Assembly: GCA_964441945.1 (NCBI GenBank)
Contig: CAYTWB010000005.1
Span: forward strand, 1-64,000
Origin: JADGQM01 sp964441945
GTDB taxonomy: Bacteria > Desulfobacterota > Syntrophobacteria > Syntrophobacterales > Syntrophobacteraceae
Reading direction: 5' to 3'
DNA length: 64,000 nucleotides
Shown here piece by piece: positions 56,726 to 64,000 of this stretch. Every line of letters begins with the position of its first letter. Position 1 is the first letter of the stretch. The position numbers and the translations under genes are program-made. Below the pieces are notes generated by a model. That model saw only the letters and a program-made list of their open reading frames with translations. It did not search any database and had not been told where the DNA came from.

Positions 56726-57040
56726 CCTTTTCCCTCCCTTGAAGGGTAGCGCCTCTGGTGATTGCTCCGCCGACTTCGAGGAGCGAGCACAAGACAGGTG
56801 ACAGGCCGACGGAACCGGGTGGCCCCCCTGTCGCAAGGATAGGTTGCAACCAGGATGCCAGGGAGGACCGTTCAACAATCGGTGACGATGTCCTCCCTGT
56901 CACAGACCTGCCATCAGTATGGGTTTGTTCGTTTCGATGCCCGGTCGAATATTTCCGTCTGAAATGCTGCCGGCAGGTTTGCCCGGAGCGGGCATACCCG
57001 TGGGAATGGGGTAGTGGAATAGAATGTTCAATCCCATGGA

Positions 57041-57074
57041 TCATTTTGTTCAATGAGTGGTCATTTTGTTCAAT
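57041..57074. repeat. Direct repeats with 20-bp period
   Basis: The 14-mer TCATTTTGTTCAAT occurs at 57041-57054 and 57061-57074, spaced by exactly 20 bp. It lies in the 455-bp gap 56726-57180, which has no gene I can support. Repeats with a 20-bp period occur at the ends of IS21-type elements; no transposase of that family is here, so it may be a relic or a regulator binding site. Confidence 0.5.
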
Positions 57075-57180
57075 ACGATGTAGCTCTTGAAGTCGAAACA
57101 GGGCACTTCCGGATGAGAACGAGCCAGGGCACCTTTCATCGGGGTGCCGGTCTTGTCGCCCGCCCAGGTGAGAGCAGGGA

Positions 57181-58554
57181 TTAATCCTCCAGTTCCACGA
57201 GCAGGCTGTATTCGCTGATCTTTCGACGAAGGGTCGGGCGGCTGATGCCGAGGACCCTGCAAGCCTCCCCGTAATTGCCTCGAGTGCGTTTCAGGACTTT
57301 CATGATGTGCACCCTTTCGATTTCAGCGAGGCTTTGCAGCTCTTCCTCTTCGTCGAGCCTCAAGGCTTTCTCCGGCATCCCCCGCAGCAGGTCCTCCTTG
57401 TGCATCCAGCTCTCATTCAGATCGAGAAGCTCGCCTTTGGAGAGAATCATCCCACGGCGTAGCACATTCTGAAGCTCCCGCACATTGCCGGGCCAGTCGT
57501 AGGACCTCAATGCCTCGAGATGAGCATGGGGAATGCGGGAGACTTTCTTGCCCATCTCCCGGTTCAAGAGATGAATGAAGTATTCGGTGAGCGGAACGAT
57601 ATCCTCGGTACGATCCCGCAAAGGAGGAATGGGGATCACAAAAACCTTGAGGCGAAAGTAGAGGTCTTCCCTGAAGGCCCCCTCCTTGATCATGGCTTCG
57701 AGGTTGCGGTTGGTGGCGGCGATGATGCGGGCATGCATGGGGACGTTTTTCAGGCCTCCAACGCGCTGGAATTCACGCTCCTGGAGGACCCTCAGAAGCT
57801 TGGCCTGAAGCTCCAGGGGAAACTCTCCGATCTCGTCCAGGAAGACCGTTCCTTCGCCTGCGATTTCGAGCTTGCCGATCTTTCGGTGGGTCGCCCCGGT
57901 AAAGGCCCCTCTTTCATGGCCAAAGAGCTCGCTCTCCAGAAGATTTTCCACGATCGCCGCACAGTTCAGCGCCACGAAAGGGTCTTCGGACGCCGACTCC
58001 TGATGGATGGCCTGGGCAACGAGCTCCTTTCCCGTTCCTGTCTCGCCCTCCAGAAGCACGCTGGCCGGCGTTTGAGCCACCTGGGCAATCGCTTTGATGA
58101 CTTCCAGCATGGCCTTGCTGCGGCCGATGATCTGGTTGGGCTTGTGAGACGGGGAGACAACGTGGCTGAGTCTTACCTGCCTTTCGCGTTCGGCCTTTTG
58201 CAGGAGGAGCTTTCCGAGCAGAAGATCGAGCGCATCGAGATCAATGGGTTTGTAGAGGTAATCGGCAGCCCCCAGCCGGATGGCCTTCAGCGTTGCTTCG
58301 GTATCATGAAACGCCGTGATCATGACGACCTCACCTGCGAGCGCTTCTCTCTTGGCCTTTTCCAGCACCTCGGGGCCCTCCATGTCCGGCAGCTGCACGT
58401 CCAGCAGAATCAAATCGGGGTCTTCCTCCCGCCAGTGCTCAAAAGCCGCCCGCCCCGTTCTGAATACGGATACGTCGTAGTTTTTGCCCTGGAAATAGAG
58501 CTCGAGGGTCCTGGAGAGAGAGGTGTCGTCATCGACGATCATGATCCGCTTCAT
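57181..58554 (-). CDS. Sigma54-dependent response regulator (NtrC family)
   Basis: A 457-aa enhancer-binding activator. Receiver at 1-118 (phospho-acceptor D52), AAA+ domain with GETGTGKE Walker A, the sigma54-contact loop GAFTGA, Walker B VFLDEIGE, and a C-terminal Fis-type HTH (NYGEACRVLGISRPTLRRKISEY). It contacts sigma54-RNA polymerase. It overlaps the sensor kinase stop by 4 bp, so both form a two-component pair. Target promoters unknown; none was found in this window with good spacing. Confidence 0.96.
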   Translation of the reverse strand: MKRIMIVDDDTSLSRTLELYFQGKNYDVSVFRTGRAAFEHWREEDPDLILLDVQLPDMEGPEVLEKAKREALAGEVVMITAFHDTEATLKAIRLGAADYLYKPIDLDALDLLLGKLLLQKAERERQVRLSHVVSPSHKPNQIIGRSKAMLEVIKAIAQVAQTPASVLLEGETGTGKELVAQAIHQESASEDPFVALNCAAIVENLLESELFGHERGAFTGATHRKIGKLEIAGEGTVFLDEIGEFPLELQAKLLRVLQEREFQRVGGLKNVPMHARIIAATNRNLEAMIKEGAFREDLYFRLKVFVIPIPPLRDRTEDIVPLTEYFIHLLNREMGKKVSRIPHAHLEALRSYDWPGNVRELQNVLRRGMILSKGELLDLNESWMHKEDLLRGMPEKALRLDEEEELQSLAEIERVHIMKVLKRTRGNYGEACRVLGISRPTLRRKISEYSLLVELED

Positions 58555-60425
58555 TCGACACCCCGCACACTGGGAAACGTCAGGCGCACCGTGGTCCCCT
58601 CACCTTCTTCGCTCTCAATGACAATGCTTCCACGATGGGCATCCATGATCTTCTTGACGATGGGCAGTCCGAGCCCGGTTCCCCCTTTTTTCGTCGTGAA
58701 AAAGGGGTTGAAGATGAGTCTGAGGTTCCGCTGGGAGATGCCGTCACCGCTATCGGCCACCGTGATGGTGATCACGGTGGCGGAAGAGCTCTCTTCCGCC
58801 TGTGCCTGGACCCGGATCTGTCCGTCTTCCCTTGAAGCCTCCAGGCCGTTCTTGACAACATTGATCAACACCTGCGCGATCTTGTCCGGATCGCCGATGA
58901 TCGGCGGCAGGTCCGGCGGGATACGGCATTCGACCTTGATATTTCTGGTTGACAACTCCCCCTCAAGCACCTTGATGCACTGATCGATCAGGGTCTCAAC
59001 GGCGATGTCCTTCTTCTGGACTTCCAACGGCTTGCTGTAGTTGAGCAAATCCGAGAGCATCCGTTCCATTTGCACCACCTGATCGAAGGCGATTTCATAA
59101 TGCTCACGATATACCGTCTCCTTGCCCAGGGACCGCCCGATGATCTGGAGGTTCAGCCTGATCGAAGAGAGGGGCCTTCTCATCTCATGGGCTACGGTAG
59201 CCACCAGCTCACCAACGGCTGCCATCCGTTCCGAGCGCAGGAGCTGTTCCTGGGCTGCGATCAGCTCGTTGTAGGCCCTCTCAAGGGATTCCTCCTTCTG
59301 GCGCAGGGAAGAGATGGAGCGGGCGAGTTGGTGCGCCATGACATTGAAGCTCACGGCGAGCCTTCCCACTTCATCTTTACTGGAAAAGGGAATCTGCTGT
59401 TCGAGGTCTCCTTTCGCCATCCTCTCTGCGGCATCCGCCACCTGGCCGATCGGCCTCGAAATCCGTCTGCTCACCAGGAACGCCATCAAGAGGCATATGA
59501 AACCCACAAGGACTGAAGTGCAGACCCCGATCGTCTTGATCCACACCAGCGGCCACAGGATTTCATCGGTTTCCATCTCGGCCAGAAGGCCCCACTCATA
59601 GCGAGGCAACCAGATATAGGCACCCAACACCTCCCTGCCCATGTAATTCTTGTAGATGGCCGTCCCCTTCTCTTCCTCCAGCACCGACCGGATTCCAGGG
59701 GTATCAAAGTCCTGATCGACGGTTTCAGAATAGTTCAGGAATCGTGACCCGGAGATGATCCGACGAGCTTTGTTCACCAGGTAGGTTTCCCCGGTGTCGC
59801 CAAGTCCGATCCGTTCGACCATGATGGGATCCACGGTCTTCGAAAGATCCAGAACGGCCACCACAAAGCCGAGCGTCCGGTCTTCCGGGCCCTTGATCTT
59901 TGCCGCAAGCTGAACGTTCCATCCCTTCTTTCCGGGATACTGGTATACGGGACCCAGCACGGGCTCATCAAGTGAGCGCAACCGCTCCATCAGCCCTTGC
60001 TCGTAAAAGCCCCGAGTATGGGCAAGATCGGGATGGGTCGAAGAGAGAACTCTCCCGTCCGGAAGCAGGATGTAAATATTCTCATAGGAGGGAGAGGTCC
60101 CTTCGATAAGGTCCAGGGAGTTATCGAGCATGTTCATGGATATCTCGGAGGGGGCATCCGTCTTTTCAGAATAACTCCGGCACGCCTCCCGGATGACGGA
60201 TAGCCCCGCAAGGATTCCGACATCGTCCAACCGTTCCTCGAGCCATGAGCCAAAATGGTTGGCCTTGTTTTCGGCAATGGTGGTCATATGCTGATAAGCA
60301 AAAGTCGTGAGCGTCCTTCTTGCCAGGACATAGCTCTCATAACTGATGATTCCGATTGGAATCACCACGATCAACATGATGGCCAGAAAGAAACGATGGG
60401 AGATCTTTTCCCTGAATTGAAACAT
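58551..60425 (-). CDS. Sensor histidine kinase (Cache, HAMP, HisKA, HATPase)
   Basis: A 624-aa membrane kinase partnered to the sigma54 activator (4-bp overlap). Two membrane spans (about 12-32 and 293-317) enclose a Cache-type extracellular sensor (YENIYILLPDGRVLSSTHPDLA, LGFVVAVLDLSK). HAMP (318-370), a HisKA domain with phospho-histidine in LVATVAHEMRRPLSSI (about 410), and HATPase (VINVVKNGLEA, GGTGLGLPIVKKIMD). A short-chain carboxylate or amino-acid signal is typical for Cache kinases of this sort but not shown. The universal stress protein starts 100 bp upstream on the same strand and may share a transcript. Confidence 0.95.
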   Translation of the reverse strand: MFQFREKISHRFFLAIMLIVVIPIGIISYESYVLARRTLTTFAYQHMTTIAENKANHFGSWLEERLDDVGILAGLSVIREACRSYSEKTDAPSEISMNMLDNSLDLIEGTSPSYENIYILLPDGRVLSSTHPDLAHTRGFYEQGLMERLRSLDEPVLGPVYQYPGKKGWNVQLAAKIKGPEDRTLGFVVAVLDLSKTVDPIMVERIGLGDTGETYLVNKARRIISGSRFLNYSETVDQDFDTPGIRSVLEEEKGTAIYKNYMGREVLGAYIWLPRYEWGLLAEMETDEILWPLVWIKTIGVCTSVLVGFICLLMAFLVSRRISRPIGQVADAAERMAKGDLEQQIPFSSKDEVGRLAVSFNVMAHQLARSISSLRQKEESLERAYNELIAAQEQLLRSERMAAVGELVATVAHEMRRPLSSIRLNLQIIGRSLGKETVYREHYEIAFDQVVQMERMLSDLLNYSKPLEVQKKDIAVETLIDQCIKVLEGELSTRNIKVECRIPPDLPPIIGDPDKIAQVLINVVKNGLEASREDGQIRVQAQAEESSSATVITITVADSGDGISQRNLRLIFNPFFTTKKGGTGLGLPIVKKIMDAHRGSIVIESEEGEGTTVRLTFPSVRGVE

Positions 60426-60525
60426 CCCAAGTTCCCGGGAAGGAGTGAATTTGCCTCACCAGCATCGTGGCTGACCAGCAGGATGCCGATGTCGCCATAG
60501 AGATCGCTATCCGGATGGGTTGAGC

Positions 60526-61386
60526 TCACTTGCTCACCCACAAAACGGCCTTATCCAATTCCTCTACCAGCTTCATGCTCGTAGACCCCACAAGCCACTG
60601 CTTGATGGCGCTTTTGTGCACCCCCACGCGACCTACCGCCAGTATGGCATAGGACTTCTTTTCCACTTCACTCAGGATGCTCGGGACTACCCGGTTTGAC
60701 CGTACAACGGAGGTATCTATGCGTTCTTCCCCGATTCCATTCGCGACGAGCGTTGCACGTGCTTGCTCCAGCATGGAGTCTATCGATCCACCATTTCCGG
60801 TGTCTACGTGCATGATCGTTATGGAATGATTGGTTTCCTCCTTCAGCATGAAGCCCACATGATCTGCGATGCGAAGGCTCGGCTCCGAGCCGTCCACCGA
60901 AAGAAGCACGTTCCGTCGCTGTTCCTCGGGCATCCTGCAGACCCATATGGGGAAATCGACCTGACTGCCCAGGATCCCCTTGCTGACCGATTGGGAGACA
61001 AAGTCTTCCAGTAGCGTAAAACCGCGCCGGCCCACAACAACTGCGTCGTAGAGGCCTTTCTTTCCCTCATTGATGATGTCTTTCACCGTTCCATGCTGTT
61101 TGTGCATGAATTTGCATTCAATAAGCTCCGGAGAGTAGCCTCCCGCGGTAAGGATCTCCCTGGCCGCATCCATGGCTTGCTGTCCCCTCTTGCGATAGCC
61201 TTCGGCGGTTTTCCTGTCCACCCGACTGTGGTCCGTGCTGTTCCGTACCGCCGGGTCGATGATGGGGGAGACGTATAAAAGAGAGATTTTCATCGCCGAT
61301 TTGGATTTGAAGAATGACCTGATGAAACGAACACCATAAAGAGAGCTCAGGTCATCACTTACGGTTACTAATACCTGCTTTTGCAT
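60526..61386 (-). CDS. Tandem universal stress protein
   Basis: A 286-aa protein with two UspA-like domains in series. The first (about 1-150) has QVLVTVSDDLSS and DAVVVGRRGF; the second (about 160-286) has NVLLSVDGSEPS and ILAVGRVG with GSTSMKLVEELDKAVLWV. The Gly-rich nucleotide-binding pattern G-x2-G-x9-G(S/T) is partly present in each domain, so ATP binding is plausible. AAGGAG lies just before the ATG at 61386. Cytoplasmic stress-survival role is inferred from family only. Confidence 0.9.
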   Translation of the reverse strand: MQKQVLVTVSDDLSSLYGVRFIRSFFKSKSAMKISLLYVSPIIDPAVRNSTDHSRVDRKTAEGYRKRGQQAMDAAREILTAGGYSPELIECKFMHKQHGTVKDIINEGKKGLYDAVVVGRRGFTLLEDFVSQSVSKGILGSQVDFPIWVCRMPEEQRRNVLLSVDGSEPSLRIADHVGFMLKEETNHSITIMHVDTGNGGSIDSMLEQARATLVANGIGEERIDTSVVRSNRVVPSILSEVEKKSYAILAVGRVGVHKSAIKQWLVGSTSMKLVEELDKAVLWVSK

Positions 61387-61518
61387 TCTGTTCTCCTTCT
61401 CATTCCCCAAAGTCGAGTAATCTATTCAGGGGATTCTCAACATGACGATATCGGATGTGAGGGTGTTGGGCAGCATCAAATTCCTAAGCTGAAGGTCCTT
61501 CGATAGTCAGAGTTGTTT

Positions 61519-63006
61519 TTATTTTGCGCCCGGATGAAAGTATACGAAGGGTTTTCGGTTGCGCTGCAAATAGAGCATCGATTCCAGGATAACTGCGTTG
61601 GTATTGAGATTGAGTGATCGGTTGACGCGGCCCTTTGGAGTTTCATACACCCCGCCGTAGTATCCGTAGTTCGGGTCCGCCAGGTCCAACACACTGCGGC
61701 GGAGCTCCTTGCTGTAATCGTCCGAATAGATAGCTGACCAGCACATCGCCGCCTTGGTCGAAAGGTTTTTGAATTCGTCATAGGGCTTGCCGTTATGAGC
61801 CAGGCAAGTCCAGGGTTTGCCGTCGTAGACGATGCAATTGTAAACAAACCAGGGGGGTGAGTTGATGGAATCCTCCGTGACGGCTGTGAGGATCCCGGTC
61901 CTTTGACGACGCTTCTTTTGGATTCCATAGATGTCGTCGATGATGCTGTTGAACCGGTCATCCAACCCTCCCAGCTCCATTCTGGCCATAAAGAACGGTT
62001 CACTGGTGAGATAAGGGTAGCATCGGCTGTCAATCGGGACCCTTATGCCCTCCAGTTCCACCCACTTCGCATGTTCATAATCAAAAGCCTTGCCCACCTC
62101 CCTGCTCCAGAGCGCAAACCCGCTTGCAGCGTACTGTTCATAGCCCAGGCGCCCTTCCTGTCTGAGATGTTCCCGGGAGCCTTCAAGCAAAACTCCGTTC
62201 AGTTCGGAATGGAGGCAAACCCTTTCGAATTTCCAGCGGTTGACGACGGCGGCGGCCGTGCCTGCCAGTTCCGGATACCAGCTTTCCGTGATTTTCAGCC
62301 AGACAAGCAATCGACCCAGATCAAGCGCCGACCACCCGCTACCCCGCAGAGAGGGTTTCCCGCGGAGATCCAAAATCCCGGCGGTGCGCCAGTCATACTC
62401 GCGATTGGGGAGCTCGTCGTTATACATCCCCATGGAAAGGAGGGTCTTCAATAAACGGCCGGCTCGCTCCACGAAGTCCCCTCGGCCGATCAGCCCCAGT
62501 TTCTCCGCTGATACATAGGCTGCCAGCGCACTCCCCGCGTCCCACAGGGTCCCGCTTGAATAGTTGTGGACCGGATTGGTCATACCGGTCTCAGGCAGGT
62601 AGTTCGCAGCAAAATACTTCCAGGCCCGGCGGGCAATCTCGATTTGCCGGCTCGAGGACTCGGATTCATCCGGTTCGCCTCCTGACTGTCGGGAAGGCCC
62701 GGGAGATGCCTTTATTTCGCGTTTGTCAGAGAGGTTTTTGCGTTTGACGGCCGGCACGGCTGGGGCCTCTTGATGTGTGGGTCCTTCAGGCAAAATCGTC
62801 CGAAAAATGGTCGGTGTTTGTGGCTGATGCTCCGGTTCACCCCCTCCTTCTACAGCGAAAGGGCGCGGGAAGTAGGTCCTTGGGGCGGCAGCGGAATCGG
62901 ACTCCGCCTGGTCCGCAGCACCCGCCCGCGTGCAAGCCCCCCCTATCCATCCTGAAAAAAGCAGAACCATTGCGAGAAGCACGTTAAAGTATCGGAGTTT
63001 TTGCAT
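61519..63006 (-). CDS. DUF3131 lipoprotein
   Basis: A 495-aa predicted lipoprotein. The signal sequence ends in GWIGGAC, a lipobox-type cleavage site, then a low-complexity linker (30-125) and a DUF3131 domain (about 130-490): ARRAWKYFAANYLPETGM, SSGTLWDAGSALAAYVSAEKLGLI, GRLGYEQYAASGFALW and LNTNAVILESMLYLQRNRKP. DUF3131 is related to alpha/alpha-toroid glycan-active folds; activity unproved. The ATG at 63006 lies 5 bp past the stop of the upstream paralogue, with AAGAGGA bridging the junction; the longer frame to 63105 overlaps that gene and is unlikely. Confidence 0.8.
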   Translation of the reverse strand: MQKLRYFNVLLAMVLLFSGWIGGACTRAGAADQAESDSAAAPRTYFPRPFAVEGGGEPEHQPQTPTIFRTILPEGPTHQEAPAVPAVKRKNLSDKREIKASPGPSRQSGGEPDESESSSRQIEIARRAWKYFAANYLPETGMTNPVHNYSSGTLWDAGSALAAYVSAEKLGLIGRGDFVERAGRLLKTLLSMGMYNDELPNREYDWRTAGILDLRGKPSLRGSGWSALDLGRLLVWLKITESWYPELAGTAAAVVNRWKFERVCLHSELNGVLLEGSREHLRQEGRLGYEQYAASGFALWSREVGKAFDYEHAKWVELEGIRVPIDSRCYPYLTSEPFFMARMELGGLDDRFNSIIDDIYGIQKKRRQRTGILTAVTEDSINSPPWFVYNCIVYDGKPWTCLAHNGKPYDEFKNLSTKAAMCWSAIYSDDYSKELRRSVLDLADPNYGYYGGVYETPKGRVNRSLNLNTNAVILESMLYLQRNRKPFVYFHPGAK

Positions 63007-63011
63007 TCCTC

Positions 63012-64000
63012 TTACCGGGTCGTCCGTTCTTGCGGAAAGCAGTGTCCTTGCCCCTTGAAAGGGTCCTGTGCAATAAGGGAGTAAAAACCGGGCTTTTCCG
63101 TGCACTTCAAGAGCCTTCCCTTGACCCGGTAGAGCAGCGCTTCCAGGACGGCTGAATTGGTTGCACCGGTGAGCACATACAGATAGCCGCCGGTCTTTTC
63201 CAGGCGGCCTTCGTACCAGCCTCTTTCCGGGTTATACACTGAGGAGACGGCTTGAATCAGCTCCGATGTATAGGGGGTTTTCCAGAGCGCCCACATGCCG
63301 AACGCAGCCTTTGTCGCCACACTGGCTGAATCCTTCAGATACTGTCCGCTGTCCGAAATGACATTCCATGGATATCCCCCTGCGAGAATCGAATCATAGA
63401 CGAAATAGGGAGGTTCGGGAAGCTGGTGGTCGGTCCTGGCTGTGAGAATGTGTTCGTTTTGATATCGTGCCTCCTGGACCCTATAGATATCCTCGGCAAC
63501 CTTCGCCATCCACTGATCGCTGTGGTGCCTGTCCGAATTGCTCAAATCATCCACTCGATCCCAGTTGAATTCCATACCGTCCAGCAGAAAGCCCATGCTC
63601 AGCACGGGAGAATAAGTCCCGCTTTCCTTTGGATTCCTGATGTCGTAGGGAATCTCAATCCCGTACAGGGAATAGGTATTATCGTAGAGCCCCGGTCTGG
63701 CCACCTTGATGGTATCGAAGCCCCAAAGCTGGAACCCCTTGGCGGCATACTCTTCGTATCCCAGCCGGTCTTCACGAAAGAGCTGGATCTTGTCCCCCGC
63801 CTTGATCCCGCTTTGAATGTTTCCCGATACGCTGATCACATCGCAAAAGACCCATCTCACCACGACCTTGTCAATGTATTCGCGGTATGTGGGATACCGG
63901 CACTTGGTAATAGCCAGCCAGGTCAGCAACCGACCGATATCCAGGCAAGACCAACCGATCTCGCCCGGCTGGTTCTCATAGTTGACCATGGCCCCGGTCC
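63012..64000 (-). CDS. DUF3131 protein, N-terminus beyond window
   Basis: A second DUF3131 protein, parallel to the first: GWSCLDIGRLLTWLAITK aligns with GWSALDLGRLLVWLKITE of its neighbour, and REDRLGYEEYAAKGFQLW with the GRLGYEQYAASGFALW block. The reading frame is open to the window edge (codons before the M at 63989 are T-G-A as residues), so the N-terminal part, probably a signal and linker, is missing here. It ends 5 bp before the next gene starts, so the two are a paralogous operon pair. Partial. Confidence 0.8.
   Translation of the reverse strand, partial: TGAMVNYENQPGEIGWSCLDIGRLLTWLAITKCRYPTYREYIDKVVVRWVFCDVISVSGNIQSGIKAGDKIQLFREDRLGYEEYAAKGFQLWGFDTIKVARPGLYDNTYSLYGIEIPYDIRNPKESGTYSPVLSMGFLLDGMEFNWDRVDDLSNSDRHHSDQWMAKVAEDIYRVQEARYQNEHILTARTDHQLPEPPYFVYDSILAGGYPWNVISDSGQYLKDSASVATKAAFGMWALWKTPYTSELIQAVSSVYNPERGWYEGRLEKTGGYLYVLTGATNSAVLEALLYRVKGRLLKCTEKPGFYSLIAQDPFKGQGHCFPQERTTR

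Noticed and set aside
57520..58983. 487-aa frame antisense to the sigma54 activator
   Set aside because: The sense strand encodes a complete NtrC-type protein; the antisense frame is a composition artefact of GC-rich coding.

Overview
The window is a chromosomal segment of a Gram-negative anaerobe, most like the deltaproteobacterial (Desulfobacterota) sulfate-reducing or syntrophic bacteria. That is an inference from gene content: a ferredoxin-dependent 2-oxoacid oxidoreductase, a NuoEFG/HoxFU-like diaphorase module, an archaeal-type FMN glutamate synthase domain, an Slp lipoprotein, a Tim44/HflK/HflC cluster and many PAS-rich two-component kinases. No rRNA, prophage or CRISPR array was seen. 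One tRNA (Thr, UGU) lies near the left edge.

Layout. 1-7.3 kb: tRNA-Thr, then a minus-strand amino-acid catabolism block (histidine ammonia-lyase, an unrecognised helical protein, a class III aminotransferase, a 2-oxoacid:ferredoxin oxidoreductase alpha subunit and a fused beta-gamma subunit), interrupted by a plus-strand AhpD-like protein. 7.4-12.5 kb: an Atg22-type MFS transporter, then a signalling island (receiver-histidine kinase, MEDS-domain protein, PAS protein with a broken kinase, divergent NarL-type regulator). 12.6-24.1 kb: an SRPBCC-like protein, ilvE with a clear terminator, plsB, recN, an ATP-grasp protein, a ModE-type regulator, a GAF/HD-GYP protein of mixed base composition, and aroC. 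24.4-27.7 kb: clpS-clpA-aat, a compact N-degron proteolysis operon. 28-34 kb: a SAM methyltransferase, a cysteine-dioxygenase-like cupin, the FMN glutamate synthase-like protein with a promoter and long leader, a KaiC-like/XRE/cupin fusion and an Slp lipoprotein. 34-38.3 kb: a three-gene NADH-diaphorase operon divergent from a LuxR-type regulator, with a perfect dyad between them. 38.4-48.8 kb: a substrate-binding protein overlapping its sensor kinase, a 300-bp nested inverted-repeat element, a 3D-domain secreted protein, and a split phosphorelay (Hpt protein divergent from a 1329-residue hybrid kinase). 48.8-56.7 kb: a DUF4301 protein, a P-type ATPase, hflC, hflK, a Tim44-like protein and a small HTH protein. 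57-64 kb: a sigma54 activator/histidine kinase pair, a tandem universal stress protein, and two adjacent DUF3131 proteins, the second cut by the window end.

How it fits together. The left block can deaminate amino acids and oxidise the 2-oxoacids to acyl-CoA with reduced ferredoxin. The 34-37 kb diaphorase can exchange electrons between NADH and an iron-sulfur partner encoded elsewhere. The window is dense in signal transduction: four histidine kinases, a separate Hpt protein, an HD-GYP protein and several regulators. The least ordinary items are the KaiC-XRE-cupin fusion with a degenerate P-loop, the binding protein overlapped with a sensor kinase, the decayed PAS kinase in the MEDS cluster, the nested repeat at 42.8-43.1 kb, and the base-composition mosaic in the HD-GYP gene. 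All functions come from reading translated sequence; no database search was run.
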